Source: Chloroflexi bacterium AL-N1
Lineage (GTDB): Bacteria; Chloroflexota; Chloroflexia; Chloroflexales; Roseiflexaceae
Assembly: GCA_013122435.1 (NCBI GenBank)
Contig: WYDT01000046.1
Span: forward strand, 1-56,471
Reading direction: 5' to 3'
Length of the DNA stretch: 56,471 bases
Shown here: one piece after another, positions 18,301-25,046 of the stretch
Layout of the letters: each line of letters begins with the position of its first letter
Numbering within the stretch: position 1 is the first letter of the stretch
Made by a program: the position numbers and the translations under genes
The notes under the pieces: generated by a model
The model's input: the letters and a program-made list of their open reading frames with translations, nothing else
Databases searched by the model: none
Told to the model about the DNA's origin: nothing

Positions 18301-19600
18301 AACGCTGCCACTGCACCCGCTGACTTGAGCTGGCGATAGCCTGGAAGATTGGTACATCAAGCGCGGGAAGCTGTACCTGCGGCTGCTGGTTATCCAGATT
18401 GCCAATCGCAAAACTCAGCGTCGAGATAATCGCATCGACCGGTCTATCGTCTTTCATGAGCTGCAGTGCCGTAGGCAACTCACCATCGTCGCCATCCTTC
18501 AACGATTGAGTGAAGATGGCGCGGGCCTGCAAGCCCTGTGACGCAAGTTCTTCGATAATCGCGTCCACAAAGGCCGTATTGCCACTCAGCAGATGGGCGC
18601 GGTAGAACAAAATGCCGACCGTTGGCACAGCCTGGTCAACAGCGGATCGCACCTGTGTCGCTGGTTCATACACGCCATGACGGGGCAACTCACGCGGCGG
18701 GTCATATCCCCAGCCCGTGACAAGCAGGTGATCGCTCAGACAACACAACCCGTTCGTAATATTTTCGGCGCCGCCACTTTGAAAGTACGCGCTGATGGTA
18801 TGTGCTAAAGGAACGCCGACATTCGAGCGGGCCATCAGCTCAGGATCAAGCGCCTCGGCACTCGGGAGGCACAGCACAAAACCGCCGGTCTGGTTGGCCC
18901 ACGCGTCGAGTTGGGCGAGGCCGTGCTCGAAGGAACGCGCACCACTCAGCAGCCGCACTACGACCACGGCAGCGTGGGGCAACAGATCGTTCAGCAGCCG
19001 CTCAACGACCTCATCATCGCGGAGATGCCCAATGTTCGCGGCGTGCAGCGCAGGAAACTCGTCGGGCAAGCGTGGGCGAACCTGCTCTAACGTTAACAGA
19101 TCGGTATCGGCCTGAGTGAGAAGCACAATCCCGTCGCCAAGTTCGATAGTCGCTGGCTCCTGCGGCGTTGCCACGGGCATCTGACCAGCATTACCATCCC
19201 AGGCAAAGCCATTGAAGACATGCGGAGTAAGCACGTCCGGCACCGGCAACACACTGTCGGCATTGACCATTGCTTCGATAAAGTCGTAGAGCGCAATGAT
19301 CAGCGACTGTTCGTTGAGCGAGTGAAACCAGAATGATCGACCGTCGAACAGCAGCATGCTGACATTGGCCAGCGGACAGGGTCCCAGACACCCACCCATA
19401 TTGAGGTGGACGCGGTTTCGCAGTTTGCGGCGCTCCCACTCGTTGTGGTAGAGGTCTTCCCAGATCGGCGCAAACCCTCGGTCGGTGTGGCCACAACAGC
19501 AGCCGGTCGCACAAACGGTGAGCATGCCACGCTTCCGGCCTGCGTTGACCATCCGCCCATCGAGGCGCTGCACCATGTTGCGTTGGAGTTTTTCAGACAT
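15335..19600 (-). CDS. cobN: Cobaltochelatase subunit CobN with N-terminal ferredoxin-like domain
   Basis: Large ATP-dependent chelatase subunit that inserts cobalt into the corrin ring in the cobalt-late route; it needs AAA+ partners (CobS/CobT or BchI/BchD-like) that are not in this window. The start is ATG 19600, 13 nt after the upstream stop with a GGAG site, giving 1421 residues; the open frame to 19807 is ignored. Residues about 25-125 form a thioredoxin-like [2Fe-2S] ferredoxin domain with Cys30, Cys34-36, Cys71 and Cys75 (MGGCLGPCPLA). The CobN core follows, with HVGKHGTLEWLPGKG and SYGAGILPLID. Ordinary CobN is about 150 residues shorter. A magnesium chelatase H subunit is the alternative, but context favours cobalt. 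Confidence 0.93.
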   Translation of the reverse strand: MSEKLQRNMVQRLDGRMVNAGRKRGMLTVCATGCCCGHTDRGFAPIWEDLYHNEWERRKLRNRVHLNMGGCLGPCPLANVSMLLFDGRSFWFHSLNEQSLIIALYDFIEAMVNADSVLPVPDVLTPHVFNGFAWDGNAGQMPVATPQEPATIELGDGIVLLTQADTDLLTLEQVRPRLPDEFPALHAANIGHLRDDEVVERLLNDLLPHAAVVVVRLLSGARSFEHGLAQLDAWANQTGGFVLCLPSAEALDPELMARSNVGVPLAHTISAYFQSGGAENITNGLCCLSDHLLVTGWGYDPPRELPRHGVYEPATQVRSAVDQAVPTVGILFYRAHLLSGNTAFVDAIIEELASQGLQARAIFTQSLKDGDDGELPTALQLMKDDRPVDAIISTLSFAIGNLDNQQPQVQLPALDVPIFQAIASSSQRVQWQRSGRGLGPLDTAMNVAIPEFDGRIITVPISFKEASDESAGSRYMPDLERIERLVGLVRRTVALRHKPNAEKRIAFVLTNSSAKAARVGNAVGLDAPASLLRLLHTMREQGYTISTLPATSDQLLLDLIDRCSYDQTWLTETQLSQAFQVPVAQYETWFADLPESRQRDVVRQWEAPPGKAYVHDDAFALAGLSFNNIFVALQPPRGYHMDPNAIYHQPDLPPPHNYHVLYRWLRDTWQADAIVHVGKHGTLEWLPGKGVGLGSDCFPDLFLDDLPLIYPFIINDPGEGNQAKRRTHAVIVDHMTPPMTSAGSYGDLAELAQLVDEYYQVEKLDPSKLPLLQRQIWDAVQKSKLDDDLSYILKADHGDHTHDWDGSFLEDGTPTAFAELEGNEVAHLLEDIEGYLCELTGAQIRDGLHILGTMPEDDQLVELIFHLLKLPNLHVPSLAHAVAQAHGEDWQALQEQPGRRREAVGVSQPASDRLLHTNADMIAFIEAECKHLLGLLNTQDWDAEQIDGIIDIRLPHQSLARQSIAAALHFACEQIVPKLHEGAHDEIVHLLHALNGGHVPAGPSGAPTRGMAHVLPTGRNFYAVDPRALPSVAAWQVGQGLADTLLRRYQVEEGRYPESVGISIWGTSAMRTSGDDIAQVLALLGVRPTWQHENRRVVGVEVIPLAELGRPRVDVVCRISGFFRDAFPHLITLLDQATQAVIALDEPLDQNFPRKRAVEAEEQLLREGLVQELAAQQSRYRIFGCKPGSYGAGILPLIDAQNWLDETDFARAYITWGGYAYTADEQGTPAHEAFGQALSGVQVATKNQDNREHDIFDSDDYLQFHGGMIATIRALSGQNPRRYFGDSSNPQRPHTRDLREEARRVFRSRVVNPKWIESMRRHGYKGALEVAATVDYLFGYDATAQVLDDWMYHTIADEYLRNEEMQQFFADSNPWAWQSVAERLLEAVDRGLWQDPDPLDLQLLKAAESLGLSELRRRQEY

Positions 19601-19613
19601 TCTGTTGCTCCGA

Positions 19614-20633
19614 TCAGAACTCAATTCCCGCCTGTGCACGGATACCTTGCTCATTATAGGGATGCTTGATTTCGCGCATCTCGGTGACCAGATCGGCGAA
19701 CTCGACCAGCTCCTGGGGAGCGTCGCGCCCGGTGATGATGAGGTGCAGCATCGGCGGCTTGTGCTCACGTAGCCACGCCACGACCTCATTAGCGTCGAGC
19801 CAGCCAAAGTGCATCACATAGGTGAACTCATCCAGAATGACCAGATCGTGCTCACCCGAAGCAATAATTTCCTTCGCATTCTCCCAACCATGCAGCGATT
19901 TGGCCTGTGTTTCGTCGATGTCGTTCGAGGTCCAGGTAAAGCCATCACCAACACCGCCAAAGGGAATCTCCATCTTACGGGCGGCGCGAGTCTCACCAAA
20001 ATTGGCATTCTCGTGCTTGAAGAATTGGATGACGCGGGTGTTCATGCCACGCCCCCATGCACGCGTCATCACGCCCAAAGCAGCGGTCGTTTTCCCCTTG
20101 CCGTTCCCGGTATTGATGATCACCAGCCCCTTCTTTATATTACGTTCACGGGCGGCGGCACGACGGGCTTTCTTTTCCTCAGACGACTCAACAACTGTTT
20201 CGGCTGCCTCAATGGTGGTATTGTCTTCCGGCTGTTCTTCGGGCAGCGCCACATCACCCCGCACATCGGGCGCATAGGACGGCTCGTCACCAGCCGGATA
20301 GTGGCGATGGAAGATGGCCTCCTCGACGGGCTGGCCCTCCAGCAGATGCTCCCGCACGATGCGCTCCAGCAAGGCATCATCGACGTGGTGATACCAGATG
20401 CCGTCGGGGTACACCGTGAGAATCGGTCCACCACTACACACACCCAGGCAGTCCGTCGTCGTGCATTTGACGCGCTGCGGGTTACGTAGCTTGTTCAGAC
20501 CGTGCTGCGGCGCGAGCGCATTAAAACGCTGCTGAAGCCGTTGCGCCTCTTCCGGGTCGGCACAATCGCCGTGGGTACAGATAAGCAGATGTCGCCCATA
20601 CGGACGCATCGATGGAGCATTCGAGTCAGTCAT
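19614..20633 (-). CDS. cobO: Ferredoxin-like / CobO corrinoid adenosyltransferase fusion
   Basis: 339 residues in two parts. Residues about 10-110 are a thioredoxin-like [2Fe-2S] domain (Cys19, Cys24, Cys62, Cys66; TDCLGVCSGGPILTVYPDG). A charged linker (110-165) leads to a complete CobO/BtuR adenosyltransferase: P-loop INTGNGKGKTTAALG, then VIQFFKHE, WTSNDIDET, and Walker B-like LVILDEFTY. CobO needs its corrinoid reduced to Co(I); a fused ferredoxin could supply the electron, which is inference. It overlaps the ATPase gene by 8 nt upstream and precedes cobN by 13 nt, so the three are tightly coupled. Confidence 0.94.
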   Translation of the reverse strand: MTDSNAPSMRPYGRHLLICTHGDCADPEEAQRLQQRFNALAPQHGLNKLRNPQRVKCTTTDCLGVCSGGPILTVYPDGIWYHHVDDALLERIVREHLLEGQPVEEAIFHRHYPAGDEPSYAPDVRGDVALPEEQPEDNTTIEAAETVVESSEEKKARRAAARERNIKKGLVIINTGNGKGKTTAALGVMTRAWGRGMNTRVIQFFKHENANFGETRAARKMEIPFGGVGDGFTWTSNDIDETQAKSLHGWENAKEIIASGEHDLVILDEFTYVMHFGWLDANEVVAWLREHKPPMLHLIITGRDAPQELVEFADLVTEMREIKHPYNEQGIRAQAGIEF

Positions 20634-21687
20634 GGTGTATTTCCTCGTGAATAGATTTTGTATTGGTTGAATGAATGATCTGGCGCAAAAAACCCACTAC
20701 ATCGTACAAAGAATGACAGGTGCGTTGCTGATCGGGGGTCGATATACTCCAGTGTGGCTGGCTGTTTGCTTCGGAAACAGTGATATGAAACGAAGACTGG
20801 TTGGTGTGCTGATTCACCTGAAAGCCCTCCCGTTCAAGTGCACGGGCTGTCCACGCCACAGCTAGCCCATCGCCGCTGAGTGAGATTGAACCATTGGTAT
20901 GAGCGTTGATGCGAAAGGTGCCACTGTGTCGATCAAACTCAATCCCTTCGCTGTGAAACGCCGCTTCGAATGCACCACTGAGCACCAAATCTTCCGGGGC
21001 ACCGACATGCATCGTCCCGCCGGGTGCCATCAGCCAGAGCACATCAGCGCTGCGTAACGCCAGATCAAGGTCGTGAGTCGAGAGCAGCACCGCTCGGTCA
21101 GTACTGCGTGCGAGTTGGCGTAGCAGGCGCATCATCTCGACGCGGCGTGGCAGATCCAGAAAGGCAGTCGGCTCATCCAGAATCATTACCAACGGCTCTT
21201 GCGCCAGCGCCCGCGCAATCATCACTCGTTGGCGCTCCCCATCACTCAGTTCATCGACCTGCCGCTGCACGAGTGGCGTAGCCCCAACCGCTTCGATGGC
21301 CCAGCGTACCACCTCCTCGTCGTGTTCGGTCAGGCGGCCCGACCAATCGGTGTAGGGATGGCGCCCCAGCACAACCAACGCATAGGCCGAAAGGTTGCCC
21401 ACATGGACCCGCTCGGTCAACACGACGCTCAATCGCTGGGCCAGATCACGCAGCGGCAAACTGGTGATGTCGATACCACCCAACTCGACACGGCCACGCA
21501 GCGGTGGTTGCATGCCTGCGAGTGTACGGATCAGCGTGGACTTGCCAACACCATTTGGCCCCAGCAGGCAGGTCACTTCGCCCGTCCGTAGCGCAAGTTC
21601 GAGGCCCTGCGCAACCACACGATCAGCACGGCGCGGGACCGCATAACCAATATCAACGGCTTCAGTTGTGAGTACTGTTTTGTTCAT
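20626..21687 (-). CDS. BtuD/FecE-type ABC importer ATPase with C-terminal extension
   Basis: ATP-binding subunit of a siderophore/corrinoid importer. Walker A LLGPNGVGKSTLIR, signature LSDGERQRVMIARAL, Walker B PLVMILDEPTAFLD and the switch His in LSTHDLD are all present in residues 1-240. About 100 further residues (255-353) are not part of the usual BtuD/FecE fold and end in a His-rich HEEIHHD; their role is unknown. It overlaps the permease gene by 4 nt (ATGA) and the cobO fusion by 8 nt. B12 or cobinamide is the likely cargo because the matching binding protein is under a cobalamin riboswitch. Confidence 0.9.
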   Translation of the reverse strand: MNKTVLTTEAVDIGYAVPRRADRVVAQGLELALRTGEVTCLLGPNGVGKSTLIRTLAGMQPPLRGRVELGGIDITSLPLRDLAQRLSVVLTERVHVGNLSAYALVVLGRHPYTDWSGRLTEHDEEVVRWAIEAVGATPLVQRQVDELSDGERQRVMIARALAQEPLVMILDEPTAFLDLPRRVEMMRLLRQLARSTDRAVLLSTHDLDLALRSADVLWLMAPGGTMHVGAPEDLVLSGAFEAAFHSEGIEFDRHSGTFRINAHTNGSISLSGDGLAVAWTARALEREGFQVNQHTNQSSFHITVSEANSQPHWSISTPDQQRTCHSLYDVVGFLRQIIHSTNTKSIHEEIHHD

Positions 21688-22790
21688 GATGCAAACGACG
21701 CCTTGATCGAGTTACGCCGCAACAACACCCACACCACAACCGGCGCACCAATCAGCGCCATTACTGCATTGAGTGGCAACACGGTCTCGCTCCCCGGCAT
21801 TTGTGCGATCATGTCGCCCACAATCGCACAGGTAGCCCCCAGCAGTGTGACGGCAGGCACCAGCACGCGGTGGTCGGATGTAGCAAGCAGGCTACGGCAG
21901 AAGTGCGGCACCGCAATGCCAAGGAAAGCAATCGGCCCACAGAACGCCGTGACCGCACCGGCCAGTATTGACGCACTGACGAGAATCCAGAAGCGTACCT
22001 GTTGCACCGGAAGGCCCATACTGCGAGCGTAGGTTTCTCCCAACAACAACGCGTTGAGTGGCTTTACCAGCACATGCGCGATGATCAGTCCCAGCAGAAC
22101 GGTCGGTGCAAGCACCTGCATCTGGCTCCAGGTGACGCCGCCAAAACTTCCAAAGGTCCAGGCGATATAGGCCGTCACGCGCTCGGCAACACTAAAGTAA
22201 ATGAGCAGGCTAACCACCGCACCTGTGAGATAGCCAATCATCAGGCCGACGATCAGCAGAGTAATACTGCTCTGGACCCGACGCGCCAGCAATAACACAA
22301 TGGCCAGCACCACCGACGAACCAGCGCAGGCAGCCACCACCAGGCTTACATTGCTCAACAGGCCAGAGACCACCAGTATTGCCGCCGTCCCCGATGCCCC
22401 AACCGAAAGCACGACCAGCGCCACACCAAGGCTGGCACCCGAACTCACACCCAGCACAAAGGGATCGGCGAGCGGGTTGCGAAACAGCGTCTGCATCTGA
22501 AGGCCACTGACACCCAGCGCCGCACCAGCCAATACCGCAGTAAGTGCTTTGGGCAGGCGAAAATTGATAACAATGTTCGACCAGGTTGCGCGGTCTGGTT
22601 GACCACCCAGCAGAATCGTGATGATGTTGTCGAGTGGAATGCGAACTGATCCAGCAGTGAGGCTGAACAGGAACACGCCGATCAGCAGCGCGAGGAGGCC
22701 GAGCAGTGCCACAGGTCGTAGTCCTAAGCGTGGCCAGACTATCTCGGTTGTCGTCTGGGTAGACCTGGAAGGAATTGTTGTGTCAGCCAT
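21684..22790 (-). CDS. BtuC/FecCD-type ABC importer permease
   Basis: Integral membrane permease of 368 residues with about ten hydrophobic helices, matching the BtuC/FhuB/FecCD family. Signatures include RLPKALTAVLAGAALGVSGLQMQTLFRNPLADPFVLG near residues 80-117 (split here only for description) and FCGPIAFLGIAVPHFCRSL near 290, which contacts the ATPase. The last helix ends with the typical GAPVVVWVLLRR. The gene for the binding lipoprotein is about 385 bp upstream beyond a repeat-filled gap. Confidence 0.93.
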   Translation of the reverse strand: MADTTIPSRSTQTTTEIVWPRLGLRPVALLGLLALLIGVFLFSLTAGSVRIPLDNIITILLGGQPDRATWSNIVINFRLPKALTAVLAGAALGVSGLQMQTLFRNPLADPFVLGVSSGASLGVALVVLSVGASGTAAILVVSGLLSNVSLVVAACAGSSVVLAIVLLLARRVQSSITLLIVGLMIGYLTGAVVSLLIYFSVAERVTAYIAWTFGSFGGVTWSQMQVLAPTVLLGLIIAHVLVKPLNALLLGETYARSMGLPVQQVRFWILVSASILAGAVTAFCGPIAFLGIAVPHFCRSLLATSDHRVLVPAVTLLGATCAIVGDMIAQMPGSETVLPLNAVMALIGAPVVVWVLLRRNSIKASFAS

Positions 22791-22842
22791 TGAGTGTCCT
22801 TGTTATGATTGGTTGGGAGAACCCAAACAGGTGTCTCCCCTC

Positions 22843-22927
22843 GGCCTGCTTGAGCAGGCCTCTTTGCCCTAGCCCGCTGCTTCAGCGGCGGGCGCCTGAC
22901 CAGCGACCTTCGACACGCTCAGGCGGC
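22843..22927. repeat. REP-like repeat, copy A (double hairpin plus tail)
   Basis: A GGCCTGCTTGAGCAGGCC palindrome (22843-22860) is followed by a CCCGCTGC TTCA GCGGCGGG hairpin, then GCGCCTGACCAGCGACC and CTTCGACACGCTCAG. Copy B at 23054-23136 has the same order and nearly the same sequence. A third CTTCGACAGGCTCAG tail lies at 22960-22975. The CTTCGACA.GCTCAG motif is a widespread bacterial intergenic repeat. This 22791-23175 gap contains no gene that I can support. Confidence 0.85.
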
Positions 22928-23053
22928 AAATGCATCTACGTATGTTGTGAGGGCTGAGCCTTCGACAGGCTCAGGCGGCTACGGCTGCCAGACCTCCCGC
23001 AAGCCATGCCTGTCGTGCAACACCCCACTCAGCAACTATCGATGATGTTTTCA

Positions 23054-23136
23054 GGCCTGCTTCAGCAGGTCGTGTTGCGAGCCCGCTGCTTTAGCGGCGG
23101 GCGCCTGACCAGCGACCTTCGACACGCTCAGACAGC
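23054..23136. repeat. REP-like repeat, copy B
   Basis: Direct repeat of copy A about 211 bp away: GGCCTGCTTCAGCAGGT hairpin, then CCCGCTGCTTTAGCGGCGGG, then the identical CGCCTGACCAGCGACC tail and CTTCGACACGCTCAG. The arms have compensating changes (TTCA versus TTTA loop), as expected for a structure under selection. It lies about 40 nt downstream of the binding-protein stop on the minus strand and might end or stabilise that transcript. Confidence 0.85.
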
Positions 23137-23175
23137 CGTCTTGCACTCGCCCCGCTTCCTTTACATTCCAGCTCA

Positions 23176-24594
23176 TCAACTGTCAGCACCCTCGCTGCTT
23201 TGTGGGAGTTGTTGATAGAAATAGAGTTCGTGATTCGGCAACAGGTCTGGGTGAAAAATCTTGATCAGGTCGGCTAAAACGAGCTGAGGGTTGGAAACCC
23301 CGGTCTCCCAATAGTCATTGCCACCAAAATTGTTCAAACGGGCATTGTTGTTATACACCGTCCCATTCTGGAAGGCAGCAAAATCTCCAAAGCGCTCGTC
23401 GGCAGCCAGCGCCTCGTCAAGACTAGTCCAGATGCTGGTGTTCACCCAGAAGTCAGCATCAGCGGCGCGATCAAAAACGACCTCGAAGCTCAGTTGCTGG
23501 CTACCCGTTGATTCATCATCAGCCCAGAGGTAGTTTGCGCCAGCGTCAGCCAGGTACTGTGCCATATAGCTTTTGCCACCAGCCATAAACCACGTACCTT
23601 CGAATGGGGCATTTACAAAGACGGTTGGCTTATCGGTCATCGCAGTGGCCTGTTCGGCGAGGGCATTATATTCAGTAGCCATTCCCTCGAAAACCTCTGC
23701 TGCACGGCCCTCGTCGTTGAAAAAGGCTCCTGTGAATTTGAGCCACTCAGCCCGACCTAACGGCGAGTTCTCCATGTACGATGAGTTCAGCGCCACACTC
23801 AGACCAGCCTCAATCAGTTGGGGATGTACATCAGACTGTGGATCACCAAGGCCATAGGTCATCACCAGATCAGGTTCGAGATCAAGCAATAATTCGACGT
23901 TGGTACTTGCACCAACACCTACCTCGGTCATCTCGTTGGCTTCGATCCGGTCAAGCACCTCTGGCGTGTTGATGTTTTGAAAGTCATCATGACCAATCAG
24001 GCGATCAACTCGATCCAGACCAACAAGCTGTGGAAGCTGGGTGGTCGACATGGTCACGATGGTGTCAATCGGCACCTCGACGATCTGAGCATCATCAAAG
24101 CCCTCTGGTGCAGGCGTGCCACACTGAACGAGGACATACTGGAAAGTCACATCGGCATCGCGCCACGGGTTGAGCACGTTGATGACTTTGTAGTTGTTGA
24201 AGTATTCGACCTCCCAGCCGGTAGAGTACTCGATGCTAGCCTTCTCGGGGAAGTAGTCAACACTTTCGTCGTAGGTTTCAACACAGCCCTCGGTCAGATT
24301 AGCGGACACTTCTTCAGTAGAGCCCTCATCGGATGTGGTATCCTCCGGTACCACAGTCGCACGGCTTTGCGGGGCCTCCTCAGCTTCGGTAGCGGCTTCT
24401 TCCATCGGTGCGTCGGTTGGAGACTCCTCGGCTGGTGTCTCGACAGCTTCGTCTTCGGCAATCTCCGTTGTTGATGCGGTATCATCCTCTTCTTCGGCAA
24501 CAGGTTCGGTTACTGTGGGGCCTCCGCATGCGGCAAGTACGAATGTAATAGTAGTGCACAAGATTATAAACAGATTCCGGGAAATACGTCGCAT
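23176..24594 (-). CDS. ABC importer substrate-binding lipoprotein (BtuF/FepB type)
   Basis: 472-residue lipoprotein: basic start MRRISR, hydrophobic stretch, and lipobox FVLAACGG with Cys22. An acidic, Thr/Glu-rich linker (about 25-105) tethers the domain to the membrane. From about residue 170 the Peripl_BP_2 (helical-backbone) fold is visible: PIDTIVTMSTTQLPQLVGLDRVDRL (split), GVGASTNVELLLDLEPDLVMTYG and LADAGANYLWAD. This class binds corrinoids, hemes or ferric siderophores. The cobalamin riboswitch in its leader makes a corrinoid the best guess. An AAGGAA ribosome site lies 9 nt before ATG. Confidence 0.92.
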   Translation of the reverse strand: MRRISRNLFIILCTTITFVLAACGGPTVTEPVAEEEDDTASTTEIAEDEAVETPAEESPTDAPMEEAATEAEEAPQSRATVVPEDTTSDEGSTEEVSANLTEGCVETYDESVDYFPEKASIEYSTGWEVEYFNNYKVINVLNPWRDADVTFQYVLVQCGTPAPEGFDDAQIVEVPIDTIVTMSTTQLPQLVGLDRVDRLIGHDDFQNINTPEVLDRIEANEMTEVGVGASTNVELLLDLEPDLVMTYGLGDPQSDVHPQLIEAGLSVALNSSYMENSPLGRAEWLKFTGAFFNDEGRAAEVFEGMATEYNALAEQATAMTDKPTVFVNAPFEGTWFMAGGKSYMAQYLADAGANYLWADDESTGSQQLSFEVVFDRAADADFWVNTSIWTSLDEALAADERFGDFAAFQNGTVYNNNARLNNFGGNDYWETGVSNPQLVLADLIKIFHPDLLPNHELYFYQQLPQSSEGADS

Positions 24595-24627
24595 ATATCG
24601 TTCCTTCTATGTTGCTCAAAACACACC

Positions 24628-24657
24628 AAAAACCCGACCGTTACTCGCGGTCGGGTT
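24628..24657 (-). terminator. Riboswitch-linked intrinsic terminator
   Basis: On the minus strand CCCGACCG and CGGTCGGG flank a short CGAGTAA loop, extended by AA/TT pairs and followed by TTTTTGG. It sits between the cobalamin aptamer and the binding-protein start, so it is the probable expression platform: ligand-bound aptamer allows this hairpin to stop transcription. Confidence 0.85.
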
Positions 24658-24739
24658 GGAAAAACTCTATAACGCACAGAGTCATACCACAGCCTACGTG
24701 CTGCACCGTCATCCCTTTCCGCGAGGCAATGAACGATTC

Positions 24740-24852
24740 AACAACGGCGGGCGACCTGGCTTGGACAAATGTCCTTACAGTTGCGCGACAGCGCCGGACT
24801 CACACCGGCTTCGCCTTTCAGTCCTGGCATCCGGGCCTCGGACACCGTTATT
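24740..24852 (-). promoter_or_regulatory. Cobalamin riboswitch aptamer
   Basis: Minus-strand RNA with the conserved core: GAAGCCGGTGTGAGTCCGGC (P3-P5 region), then GCTGTCGCGCAACTGTAAGG, matching the B12-box consensus GCC(C/A)CGCAACTGT, and AAGCCAGGTCGCC near the 3' end. The closing stem P1 is formed by AATAACGG (24845-24852) and CCGTTGTT (24740-24747) with one wobble. It precedes the importer lipoprotein gene, an expected target, and is followed by a terminator. Confidence 0.93.
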
Positions 24853-24968
24853 GAGGTGATATTTGTATGTAGGTAATAACAATAGGATTATAGCACGAGA
24901 GCCTATTTGGAGCAACACCATGTTGAGGAATGAAGAGTAAAAAATACAAAATATAACTCGACAAAATA

Positions 24969-25016
24969 ACTGATTACAGAGCAAAATGGAAGATAATTTC
25001 TTACTCTGTAATCAGT
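24969..25016 (-). terminator. Long-stem terminator after the E1 gene
   Basis: ACTGATTACAGAG (24969-24981) and CTCTGTAATCAGT (25004-25016) are perfect 13-bp arms around a 22-nt loop, followed on the minus strand by TATTTTG. It begins about 30 nt after the stop of the E1 gene and likely terminates that transcript before the riboswitch promoter region. Confidence 0.65.
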
Positions 25017-25046
25017 GGTTCTCCCTTTCATATTTCGCGTCAAAAC

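Noticed and set aside
15335..19600. Magnesium chelatase H subunit (BchH) instead of CobN
   Set aside because: All neighbours are B12 genes, and no bacteriochlorophyll genes occur in the window.
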